Counted from the first letter of the stretch, positions 48,236 through 60,900 are shown. The stretch: DNA of 64,000 nucleotides from Membranipora membranacea (GCA_914767715.1 OU612067.1:26510162-26574161); one strand, 5' to 3'. Made by a program: numbers and translations. Notes: generated by a model from the sequence alone, not told the origin.

Positions 48236-51043
48236 CTATATCTGGTCGTATTTCGAGGAGCTTCCTCTACCGTCTTGTTGCTTCCAGTCACAGCACACTG
48301 TGAACTTTACTCCGTCCTGCCAAGAAACAAGAGAATGTGGTGAACATAGCTGTAGTAGTGACAAGCTAGGCAAGGACGACGACGAGGGGGGATGTGGAGA
48401 ATTAGCATATGATGGTATGGTGGTATAGGATGGGCTGGTGGGTGACTTTAGATACATTTGTAGTCTGAAACAGGAGCAGTAGATCAGATTTGCAGGCTGC
48501 ATGACACAAAGCCTTGCATATGTACCACTATCCTGAGACAGTCAAAACTGGTGAAAATCAGACACAGTACCTCTAAATACATCAAAGCTCAAATATAAAA
48601 TGGATAATTGATAGTTTTACCTTAACTAAACCTGGCATAGAAGTCCAGAACTCCACATTAGGTATCCTCTGTGTACCTTCTGACTTTTTATATCCCACAG
48701 TAAATATCAGTCCTCCGAGTATGTACAAGCTTGCTACCACCAGTAATCTATGTGAAGAAAAGATTGAAAATGTAATTGGCAACTCAGAGCCAATTCAAAT
48801 CTGGGTACAGTTGCAGAATTTGATCTGTTTCCACTACTCGCTTCTTAGATCCCTAGTTCAATACAATTACGCACAATGGAGTAAAAACCACATTCTATGT
48901 TGTATGTGCACATCTCTAGCAAACCTGCATGAAAAAAAATTAAACCCTACTTAATTTCTTGGTCATACAAACGCATACAAACGTGTTTATAACAGGTGTT
49001 TCGAGTGTTTTGCTTTGGTCAAGTACTGGCAAATCTAACCCCAAAAAATGAGGGATTTAGGATTTGTTAGTTAAAACAGTGACTATGGTATATATTCGTT
49101 GTGCTCAGACGGCTCCAACATGAGTAAGTGGCATTACATTACCAACCCAACTCCTTGATCAACCACTCATTTTGATAATGTTATAGCTCGAATTGGAACA
49201 GTCTGAGAACTTAGACTGATTTTTATACTTTCTTGTTAAATCTGATGACATTCTATGATAAATTCAGGATTTTTTCCAATCTTTATAAACTCACGCAATG
49301 CATTAAATAGAGCCTGTACTCAATCCAGTGTTGCCGCCTGCTGGTTTAGACGCCGGTACTGCGCAGCAATGTTTACTTCTCAACTCAAAGCTCTAAGAAA
49401 AGAAAAGAAGCTATTATTCAAAACGACTGCTGGGGGAAAGTCTTCCATGGAAGAGTTATTCTCAAATGTCTTATATCAGATTTATGGGTAATCAGTACCA
49501 GGATGATAATTAAAGCTAAGAACGAATTTCAAATCTCAAGTTTATCTTGTGATGATTCCCAAGAAAATGAATGAGGATTCAGGTTTAATAGCATTTACAA
49601 GATATGAATAAGAATAGTGATATCAACTTTGCCCCTCATAACAGAATGCAGTCGACAATCGGACAACTTTTTTTACTTTACCACTTTACAACTTACTATT
49701 TAACTAGTCATGTTCCGACCCCATATTCCAACTCACCATTTTTTGAGGTAATACTGTGATTTTATCTGTGGAGGATCTTTTGTCACAAATAAGTTTAATC
49801 GTCGACTTGAACGTTTTGCTTTGTGACCTATAAATAGAAGACACAACTATGTTTGTGTGCTAGCTGTTACATCTAAAATAACTTGGTGACTAGCTAGAGG
49901 TCAATATTACCAGATTTATAGGATTTGCCTATCACAGCTTTCGTTTACTTCATCATGGTAGTTTACACACATAATAATACAAATCATGCTAACCTGTTTT
50001 CTAGAAACTTCATTTGGCTTTCATGCAGATGGAATGGAACCAAGTATGCTGCTAGAGTAAAATATTAAACAAGTAAAAGAAAGGGTAAATCGTAACTTGT
50101 ATTGAAAATTTTGATCCTTCAGCTCAAAATTGGAAGATTTACATGCTTCGGATGCAATGGGTTTCACGAGAAAGTCTGTTTGGTGTCTGTTATAGCTCAC
50201 CCATCATCATAATTCAGCATTACGTTACCATCACTGGACACACTCCAGCTTGCTGTGTCTGTTTTACCGTAGTTCAGGTAGGACGTCTCACCATACGCGC
50301 TTGTCTGGCAAACCTTCAAATGGAAATCAACAGTCAACATTTATGTTAACTATGTAGGAGCATAGATTGTTAGAGCACAGGCAAATAAAACTTTGCTGGC
50401 TGTCATTTGGAGCATTATTGATATGAGTATCAGAATCAATTTTTTTACTGTTTTTATACTGTTTCTATATCTATGATCAAAATCTAGACAGACAGTGTGC
50501 TAGGAATGTTTTGGTACTTCTGTAAGTTTGTACTAAATGACACAATACATCTAACTGACTTGTTCTAGAGAAATTAATGTTTACCGCTACATTTGTACAT
50601 TCCTTCCCATGGTCTTGCCTGCTGTCTGTGAAATCTTTACAGGGATTCCATTCATAGATGAAAGCATAGTAGGTTCCGTCATTGCCTTCTAAGTTTTGAA
50701 ACCTATAAAATTCAAAATAGACGGAAAATAAAACATTTCTTATTTATATGTATTCTCTTGAGTATTTTTTGCAATCAAATTATGTCAAAGTATTTAGCAA
50801 GATGTCAATAGCGTTTGTTTAATTTTGGGTAGGAGGTGCTGTTAACACATGTTAGGATAATCTCAGACAATGTAATACCACTGACCTTGCTGTCCCGTTT
50901 GTGTTTCCGAGCGGTGTTAGATCTATCCTTCCTTCATCAGTAGTGACAGTACATGCTCCTTTGTGGGTTATAATCTTCGTAGCCAAATTGAGCTGTATTG
51001 CCACTGAGAGCAGGCCGATCAAATACAATTTGGATAGTACCAT
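48236..51043 (-). pseudogene. M6PR-like gene H, intact except for an in-frame stop before the membrane segment
   Basis: Exons: 50886-51043, 50585-50702, 50201-50313, 49737-49827, 49295-49392, 48621-48747, 48236-48316; 261 residues if read through. Signal peptide, then ATKIITHKGACTVTTDEG, EWNPCKDF, VCQTSAYG, STIKLIC, SKHCC, a membrane segment (LLVVASLYILGGLIFTV), GYKKSEGTQRIPNVEFW, DGVKFTVCCDW and KYDQI-stop. In exon 5 the codon that is TTA (Leu) in F and G is TAA at 49303-49305. This ends the protein at residue 189, at GSI, before the membrane segment. All splice sites and the other six exons are intact, so the change is recent, polymorphic or a sequencing error; a soluble lumenal protein is a possible product. 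A GATA-type site is at 51173-51178. Confidence 0.85.
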
Positions 51044-51676
51044 GCTAACAGAAAGTTAAAGCCCAAGATGGCAGACAACTTTCCTAGATTAGGTCAGATT
51101 GAGGTTATTTGACAATCTAATTAGTGTCGTGATCGAATTACTCATTCTTCTGTTCTCTCGAGATTGTAATATTATCTTATTAGGATATAATATGAGGAAC
51201 TTGTCTATCAATCTTATCTCATGATTCAAGTTATTGTTCAGAACGTTGGGGCTGAGAAAAAGTCTTGTCAGCTGACTCACATCCTTGTCATATGATAGAT
51301 CAGCTGACGGAAGGACCTTGTTTTTAGAAGAAGAATAAATAGAGACTTGTCCCCTTATGTGTCAAGTTGTTTATGCAAGTTGGTAAATTGTGGTTGTCTA
51401 AGTTGTCTCCTAATTTGGAAGAGGAGACAACTCACATTCATATTTTCAGCATAATATGATATCATGGGGGTGCGTCCTGGGTGCGTTCAAGGGAAAGAAT
51501 GTCTTCAAGTCTTTAGGAGCTATTCACACAGAGTTTTGACAAAGGCAAACCTATGTCTAGCAATATGGCTCTGATTATGAGTGAATTGTAACAGTTATAG
51601 ATGCTACAGTGTTGTTATATGTTATTTTAACTCGATGGCCCCATTTTATTGATTTGGGACCCATTTTAAAACTTTT

Positions 51677-51748
51677 GGGCCAGTCCGGGAGTTGAACCCG
51701 GGACCTCTCGCACCCTAAGCGAGAATCATACCCCTAGACCAACTGGCC
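51677..51748 (-). tRNA. tRNA-Pro(AGG)
   Basis: 72 bases fold into a full cloverleaf on the minus strand: acceptor GGCCAGT pairs perfectly with ACTGGCC, the anticodon loop is TTAGGGT (AGG), and the T arm is CCGGGTTCAACTCCCGG. A and B boxes are intact, there is no intron, and TTTT follows within 10 bases as a Pol III terminator. It stands between the divergent gene H and the plus-strand gene at 52373. Confidence 0.95.
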
Positions 51749-52372
51749 AAGTTATTTTTTACAGAAACATTAAAAAAACGTCAAAAAATCCTCGGAATGT
51801 CAAAATGGATGAATAACGAGTACTTTTATTTGTGGTTGTGTGACTAATTAAGAGATAATGTATCACAGCTGAGAGTAAAAACTGCAGTATCATGTTGTTT
51901 GTTTCACTAGAATCTGCAGCTGGTCTGAGCCGTTCAGCTAGTCTGGGTTGAAAATATCTGTCGCTGCACTGTAATCATTCTTATTCTCCTTTGGCTTCTT
52001 CTGCATAATATATATTTACCGCCAATCTAACAGTGATACAATACATAACTGAAACAAGATCATTACTGTGAATAAGTCAAGCATAACCAATTGTAGACAG
52101 AGTTCACAGTTAGGCAAAATTTTTAGACAAATTTTTTATGATTAATGATGACATGTTTACCAACACCAATCAACTAAGGGAAAACTATCTCAATTGGTTG
52201 GTAGTTGCGCTCTCCTAATATTGAAACATGGCCTCTAAAAAATTATCCTCGCCATGACATCATAGAAAGTTGTGCTCCATCTGTACAATAGAGTCGCCTG
52301 TGTTCATCAGTAAACAGAAAGATTTGTCCAGAATAAGCTGTCTTTAAAAATCTTCACCGAACTATATGAATA
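51749..52372. other. Upstream region of the plus-strand gene
   Basis: No exon seen. It should hold the promoter of the gene starting at 52373, divergent from the M6PR-like array; I could not pick out a specific element. Confidence 0.4.
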
Positions 52373-55300
52373 ATGAGAATGCCTAAAAATACTGGATCTA
52401 CTCGAGGTAGAAATCAACCCAAACCAAAACCAACTGGCTTTACCTTCAACTGGAATCCACCACCAAAAGCACCAGCAGTACCTCCTTCAAACCTTCAGTC
52501 TCTCACAAATGGGTCAAACATCAGTTTTGTCAGCCCAAAATATCAGCAGCTAAACACAGAAGAAGCAGGAGAGAGCCTGTCCGAGTCTAAGAACAGTCAG
52601 TCTTCCAAATCGAGCTGTACTCCAAACCATCAGGGGGATGAAGTTATCAATTTTATCAACCAGACGACGGTTCAGCCAGCACAGATTAGCAAACTGACAT
52701 CAATCAAGATGTCACAAGCAAATCATGCCTTACAACTTCATAAGGTAAGCTGTTAATTAAGCCAGACAACTTGCTATAACATTTTAAATGTACTCTCAGG
52801 TCAGTCAGTCAGTAATGCAGACTTTTTAAGGTTGATGTAATCATCTTCGGTAAATACTGATGGATCAGTTCAGTTCAGCTTTTAGCGGTTATGTCTGGCA
52901 CAATTATTCTGATTTACATATTTTAAATCAGGCAGATTACTATTGTAAGATGTACAGCTAAATCTTTTACGTTTCCTTTAATAGGAAGCTCTTGAGCGGT
53001 TTACATCTGAGGGACCTCCCAGCGCTTGCCGCTCGGCATTTAACGCAAGTAATCGAGCTACAGCTAGAAGCTGTGAGCCTCCAAAGAAGACATGTAGTAA
53101 GTACCATATGCATGTTAGTGATAATCAGACACATGTCAGATTATTGCAATGGTAAGAGGATAAAGGAGCCTGAGTTGTCACCCATCGGAGTCCCAACATG
53201 TTTATTTCTTACTACCATTTAAAGAAAATCCCATGCGCTGCCACTTAATCTTATTATAATTCTAGTTCACACTCCGAGCCATATATGTACATATACAAGC
53301 AATACTCTACGATCGAGAATTGATGGATCGTTTATTGATTTCAGGTCTGCCAATGTCCCCATTTGCACAGCTAGGTTACTCATCTAGAGTCAGATCTACA
53401 GCTTTGCCATTGGCGTTTAAAGGGCAAGACGATCAACAGCCTGGATGTTCAACTTCAGCCCAGAGATTAGGGTTAAGCGGGATATTTCAAAAGGAGAGCA
53501 AGTAAGTGATGCAAGAAAGACAATAATTATCAGTTTTTTCATTATTGCATGGATTGCTCAGTTTTGGGCCATTCTGTTGTTTCTTTTGCGTATTACAGGT
53601 AATGTAACCATTCCAAACATGATGATAGGATAATAGCTCTATAAAGGAACCGCGGCTACAATTAGAATCTGATGCCAGAAAATACTCATCAAATCTGACC
53701 TGAATATTTGTGTAACACTGCGGTTTCTCTCCTCAAAATCTACCCATAAAAATTTAAACAAATATTTAAATTAGTTCTCAACTTTTCTCTATTCTCAGAA
53801 GCCTGAATAAGAGAGTAATGAAGACACAATCATGTAATGTGTGGGCAGACAGCCAGAAAAATATGAGAATCAAGCTAGAGGATGATAGTGGTGATGTCAT
53901 ACTCAAACATGGCTGCCGTATGTGGGGTGCCGATGATGGATGCTTGGTCATAGCTTATGATTGTTCAGAGAACGCTGTGTCTGAATCTGAGGGGAGTTCT
54001 GGTCAGGATCAGAGTGAGTTCTAACTATATGATAGTTAATGACTTCTTTTGTTTTAAGATCGAAGAAAAAAAGAAGAATATGTGCTGTTAAATAATGGTG
54101 TTATAACTTCCTATAGACATTACTTGCCTTGAGTTATATGATTTGTCTTGCTAACAGTCAACGTTATAGAAAACATCTTTGTATAGTCATGTCAAGCTTG
54201 GATTCAAAGTAACCTAATTTCGACAGGTGAAACAGGAAGTGACGTCACAGATGATAGCTCAGGAAGTGAGAAAATTGCAAAGTCTGCAGGCCAAGGTGCT
54301 AAGTCAAACCAGATGTCAAACGCTGCTAGCCTAAAATCAGCCTCAAAATTTGTCAAAAAGCCAAATCGAAATAGCTCTGAAAAGACAGTCGGAAGATGCA
54401 GCTCAAGGTCAGAGCAAACTCAGACCGCAAGCAGTAAGAAAGTGAAAAATTCTAGTAGCAAGCCAGACACAAGGAAACCAAGTGAAGATCAAACAGCTTC
54501 TCCAAAACCTGTCAAAATAGAATCTACTGTAGACGAGCGATGTACACCTGCACCTGGCTCCCCACAGCAACAGTATGAGACCTATGAGAAACAGAATCTC
54601 ATGTCAACGGAGATCCAGGAAAACTCAGTACACAGCTCTCAGAAGCCAGCGCAGAACGAAACCTCACTGCAGAGGTGTGTTTTGATTCCTACAAACTAAT
54701 ATCTTGTAATAAAGCTGGATGATTGTAACTGATTAAATTGTTCTTAAATCCATAACTGATCTGATCTAACTGATATTGAACACTTAACTTTTTCTGGCCA
54801 TTTTTTAGACAGTCCAGGGCAGCTGCTGCAAAATCGAGAGCAATAAAAGAACGAACACTGACCCCAACAGCCTCAAAGTCAGCAGCCTCTAAGAGTAGAG
54901 CTAGGAATATAGAGGACATGGAATTTACTGATTCTACAAAACCCCCAAGTGAGCTCATTACCACTAACATACACTCACTGATTTATGTCAACTTATTCAT
55001 GTTCAACTTATTTCATAAAAAAATTTCACCGCTTAGCCTGTTTCGGTGTTATTTATAGTACTCTGATTGACCACCAGTGTGAAAAATTGACATGAACTTA
55101 ATTTTGCAGATTGTTATTATGCATCGCTCTGCGCAGTAGTACTATAACATTATCAAGATATAATACTAAATCTAAAACTTTTCTGCGTTGTATACTGAAC
55201 TATAAGAAAAGAAAGATGGATCGTGATATTGCTTTCTGTCTTGTTACTGATGTTTATTTTGTTGTTTTAGCATTTGGTGATGAGGATGATAGCCTGATGA

Positions 55301-57165
55301 CTGATGATCTAAGTGAAGCAGAAGAGGAAGATACAGATCAGGGGGAAGGGGAGCCAGAGGAGGAGGAGGAAGAAATGTTTGTGACTCCTGGAAAAGATAC
55401 ATCTATGTATCACTCAGCCATCTATCTGCCTCAGGAGAATGAGCATAAGTAGGTGTTGTATAATTATTGTTAGATTATTTGACTTGAGAAATGGTAAATG
55501 TTAAGCGAAATGGGGAGACAATTTCATTCACTTTTATTCTCTTGCGATCGGACAACTCAAAGAATCGTTGATTTTCGGCAAGCCCACATTTCAAAATGGA
55601 TTATTTACCAGACACAGTCCTGTAAACTCACAGTGGTATATTGTCAAAATTTCATTCATCAATAATATAAAATTCTTATGTACAGATATGAATTCTTCAG
55701 CTCAGAGGTAAATGAATCAGTTAAAGAAGGTGAACAGCCTGAGGTCCCTGATAAGCAGGAGAATGAAGGGAAGCGTAAGAGAGCCCATCCCTGCTCAGTG
55801 CATAGCTGTGGAAGTATGAGTAAGTCCAGGAAGCAGAGTGAGGATACCTCTGTATATGGAGCTTCACACCAACACAGTATCGCAAGGTATGGTTACTTAT
55901 AATCTAAATTCGTACCGAGGATAAATTATTTATGCAGCCGCTCGGGCAAGCTGGAGATTAATAAAAGTTGCATAATATTGTTGACGGTGTACCCTTGGCA
56001 TCGAGTTGTTGAATCTTATTCTATCGCTGATGGTCAACAACAAACAAAGCCCCAATAGAAGTTGAAATGCCTCAAAAACTGCTGTATTTAATACATAAAT
56101 ATGAAAGTTTCCTGGCAAAAGGTTAACTTGAATTCATCTAGATATTAAACACTGTGTTGATGTATTCTCTCACAGTTGTTCAGCTAAGGAGACAATGAAG
56201 CTGATATCGAGTAGTAAACTTTGGCCACCACAGGATGAGAATAAACCATCTAAAGTAGGAGATGTGGAGTTCTCTGATTCTACAAGGCCGCCCAGTAAGC
56301 ACTGCTTCATGCCCTTTCATAATATTTAGATTACTGTTCAATCACGATGACAATGTCATCGATACTTCATCATTTCTTCATACTAGTGTTAAAATTTATT
56401 GTGATACACTGTTATTATTGAATCAAACTGACCAACATGTTAATCTTCTGACACAACCTCTGTCATTCTCAACAGAAGCAATTTTTAAACATGGATATGC
56501 TGAGAAAATGCATTACTTTGATACACTAGGCAGTAATCGTTTTTAGTCATAATATCTGACTCAGTTATAAATTAGAATATGTCCATAACCTGATTTGAAT
56601 ATTTTAGCCCTAAATGACTTATCAGAGAGTTGCAGAGATGTTAAGACCCTGTCAACTTCACGAAACACTTCAACCAAAGAGAGCTGTACTACTGAGTCAA
56701 CTTTGGCTGGACCTGCCAGGTTTGTTAAAATATATCATTATATATAATAAAAGCATATCTTTAGACTATCCTAAGAATTAAATATTCCCATAGCCCATTT
56801 TCCCATCTTAAAAAAGTGAATAGTGATTGGGGTTCAGATCTCTTAACATACAAACAAACATCATCACCTTCATATGTGAAATTCACTCATAAATTTCTTC
56901 TGAAGTTGATTACCTAATGCTTAATGAGTAAGTGTCAATTCAAGGAATAAAGTGTAGTTGTCTTACCTTGTCAAAGTAGCGGATAACTCCTTGCTCTTTG
57001 TCTCCAATTATCGGGTCCAGATTTACTTGTTAGCGCATTCTATTTGGTTAAATCCAATCAAATTTTAATTTAATTCTGTTGTTTCATTTTTCTAGCATGA
57101 CTATGAAAGTGTATAGAAATGAGAGTGGAGAGAATGTGTGGGAGTTAGCTCTTAAGTTTAAATAA
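52373..57165 (+). CDS. Unrecognised, probably disordered nuclear-type protein with duplicated exons
   Basis: Eleven exons in consistent phase: 52373-52744, 52985-53096, 53345-53501, 53799-54013, 54227-54674, 54809-54948, 55271-55448, 55686-55886, 56176-56294, 56608-56719, 57096-57165; 707 residues. The N-terminus is Pro/Asn-rich (FTFNWNPPPKAPAVPP). Exon 4 holds the only fold-like part (VWADSQKNMRIKLEDD.., HGCRMWGADDGCLVIAYD). Exons 5-6 are Ser/Lys-rich. Exon 7 has an acidic run (EEEDTDQGEGEPEEEEEE). Exon 8 is basic (KRKRAHPC). The end is KVYRNESGENVWELALKFK. Exons 6 and 9 both end in a D[MV]EF[TS]DST[KR]PP motif before a phase-1 intron, and exons 7 and 10 follow with a DLSE motif, so an exon pair seems duplicated. 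I do not recognise the family; Ser/Lys and acidic tracts suggest a nuclear protein. Confidence 0.75.
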
Positions 57166-57989
57166 ATCACAACTATGTATGGACTGTACACAGAATTCGC
57201 CTCAACAAAAAGAAACTGACTTCAAATAAGAATGTGACTCACAGACACTGATCACATGAGGGAAAGCTGTGGAACAATCCGCTGTGATGGGAGCAGCTGC
57301 TATCAATGGTTTAGGATCAATTTATTTATTTTACAGTTTCACATTCATTGTAAATGTCACCCAAAACATCAATGTATCAGAATAATAGCATAACATAACT
57401 GAAAGGGTACTAAAAACTGTCTTTGGCAAAGGGTGTTGTAAGACATATGGCCGAACATGTCTTACAGCACTCTAGGCCTCTACAGCGTTGTTCTTAAATA
57501 CAATACAGCATCGTTATACCCATAGTTACATTGTCATTACATGTCTCAGAACAACCTAGTATTGGATTGGACTCAGTAAATTAAATATTCTTAGCATGCA
57601 ACATGGCAGCACCAGCAAAACCTAAACTCAATTTTTTCATACAACTGGCTACTGCCCATACAAAGCTTTTTCTGTGATGTACCCTGTCAATTAATATCCA
57701 TATGTTTCCAGGTCTATATGTAGACCAAGGACTTAAAATCACATGCAACTACTTTTAAGTTTCTGTAATAAATAAATACAATTGGCGTAACAGCAAAGCA
57801 AAACAATTACCATAAAAGTAGCATAAAAATGACACACAATGTTGAAGAAAGAAGTGTTGGAATGCTTGGAATAGCATCTTTTATAGAGGAGGAGCGATAC
57901 TGGCGCTCATACTGGAACATCTATTGCAAACTAGTATAAATATTGTGTTATTCTACTAACTGGTTCGAACAAGTTATCCTAGAATTAAC
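57166..57989. other. Convergent 3' ends
   Basis: Holds the 3' untranslated regions of the plus-strand gene and of the transporter, which face each other. No further feature recognised. Confidence 0.5.
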
Positions 57990-60900
57990 CTAGTGAACAC
58001 TAAGACCCAAGTCAAAGCATTTATGTACAACTGATAACAGAATGATTCCAACAAAGTTACCTGCAATACCAATAATCCAGATCCAATCTCGGGCTAGGGT
58101 AAGATGACTGATCAAGTAATGGTCCGTTATCATAGTAAGGCTGTATGCTATCCCTGGTACTAGGTAAAACATACCAAATGATGTGCCCTGCATCGATCGT
58201 GGTGCCATGATGAACGCCAGCTCAAAACCTGCCAATTTAGGTTATACACTTTAGTCTCTCAGTGGAAATTCACAAGAAAAATTCAACTCTCAATAGTAAA
58301 TGCTGCCAACTTATCTTTATTTAGTTGCAGAAAATCCTGACTCCCTCAAAGAAACTGTATTGTCATTGAAAACCTATATGTGTTTCACCCCTTTTTGAAG
58401 CTTGTTGAAACATAGAATAGAATTCTTACCTGTTGTGTAGATTAATGCATCAGTAAGTCCGTTAAGTGCATAGGGTACACCTTTGTAGAACAGACTGCAA
58501 ATTACTGTTGAACAAAAACAAGAACAACTGTTTGATACACGAATATGGTAAAGCCGGAAAAAACTGATAAATGGGCCTCAGTGAATCTACTATACAAACA
58601 AAAGCTCTGAATTTTACTAATACTAACTTGAGAATGAGTGTTTGTCTTATTTTTGCTCAGTTGATTCAAAATTTGCTATCATTTATAAAAGAAACTTTCA
58701 TTACACTCATTCAGCTATTACAATGCCGCTGGTTGGATGTCGCCAGACTTATACAAGTTCGCTTCTTGCTTTGAATAAGTAAATCGTTCGATCAGCACCT
58801 AGTCTAAGTGCATAGTTTGCTGCAATGTGTGTTAGTGGCGCTACATGATCAAACACTCAGTTTAATGAGTGTTTGATCATGTAATGCCACTAACTCACAC
58901 TTTGTAGCGGTCTAAGCACTGAGACTAGGTCAGCACAATATGAAAAGGGAAACAATCCACTTATTGTAACCTACCCATAAGATTGCCAATCATACTCCAG
59001 ATAGTAGCCAGTATCATAGTCATATGACCCGCTATAAGTCTCGCAAACAACGTCGGTCTTCTGAATCTACTGAATGAGGCAGCATGACAGATACAGTAGA
59101 GAAGCACTATGCCTACTGCTGTTGAGCAGCATTTCGTCACATACATTGTCTCCTGAAACAAAAGAAACGTTTTTTGTTTGTTCTCACACTAGCTCAGTAT
59201 TTGAAGGATAAGGGGTAGTATTGGAACTTTAGGGGAATCGTCATTTTGTTGTCAATGTAATATCTTCACCAGAAAGGCTCCTGAATTCCTGTATTGTCGC
59301 GTTGAAACATTTCTCCAAAAAAAAACAGGAGCCGTGCCAGGTAAGTAAATTGAGATTTCAAGTTCATGATATCGAGTCCGTTGGCCATCAGGAATATTTA
59401 TAATCTGTCTGGGATTTCCAGATTGTCAGATAATATTGACGATTTATATCTTGTGAATGCTGCAACATATCCTTGTACAAAGGGCTTATTTGAAAGGCTC
59501 TTTTATTTTACGTCTCATGCTTACCTGCACACCATACTTTACTGTGATATTATTATCTGTAGGGTCAGCAGCAGGGCATTCAGATTCATCAGGCTAACAA
59601 AATATTTAGATTTTCAACATTATGATGGGAAATGGTACCAGGTAGCAGTAGCTACATCATCGCACAGGTTATTTTGAACAATTAGCCTTTTTTTTAATCC
59701 AGTGATCTCAAATTAAAAATGGAAAATATACAGATTTTTAAAACATTTTAAGTGTTACTATGGATAATAATAAGGTATACGTTATAGTCGACAAAAGGAG
59801 CAGGGGCAGCGGAGAATGCCACGGGTATCAGTAGTAACAGAGTAACAGCAAACTTGATCATCTTAACTCTCTCATTTACTGCATTGTTGTGATAATCTCC
59901 TCCGTTACGTCGAGCAGCACCGGAGAGAATGTTGTCCCCTTCAGCACGTAACCTGCAAATACAGTAACATGTACTTCATACTTACGAGTAACATGGCATT
60001 CACGTGAGGAAAAGTATGCCTTTTCGCAAGAGCTCGATCGAGTTAGATCAATGCTGAGCAATCATCAACTTGGCAAACATTGTTGCTAGTTAGCATTATG
60101 TCACCTGAAACTAGGTCTCTCCTTTGGGTAGCTCTACAATAACACATAGACAGTAGAATGGAAGACAAAGTTGATATTTGGCTTACCTTCGGCGCTTGAT
60201 GGCTTGTACCAATATTCCACAGCCATCTTTTAGAACACTGATGTCTGCATTTACCTTCCTGGTCAAACGCGGAAGCGAAACTGAAAATAAATGAATTGTG
60301 TTGTGTGCAGATTTTATAGTTTTTTTGTTCTTTAGTCGTTATGCTTCAAATGACTCTGTTATTGCTTTCAGAATATAGAGCCAAGTATCCTCATCCCAAA
60401 GAGCGGAGAATCGTATCAAGGGTGCTCTATACTACGATGTAGGTTACTATGACACAGTGCATTTTGCTCTGATTGGCTGCAATGATTAAAACCATGGACT
60501 TAATAATATTAATATTATAAAGTCTATGATTAAAACATATCATGATAGATGGATGTTTTTCATATATATGTTATAATAAATTAAAATTATTATCTCCCCA
60601 TATCGGGAAAAAGAAGAGGAATGAAATACCGATGATGACGAGGACTATCCCCAAAACAGTGAACATGAACATGAAGACCACCCACGGCAGATCTAGATCG
60701 TCAGCGTCCAGATTATAGTGGATCAGTGTCAAGAAGAACACATGGTTGAAGAGCTCCGCTAGCTTTCTGATGAAATAAAACCAGGTATAGAACTTTCTCA
60801 CTCCATCTCGATCCTCTACTGGGATCTATAAATAAACAATAAAGTGATGATTTGAACACCGGCACCTTGCGCCCGGCACATATCACCCAGCAGTCACTCA

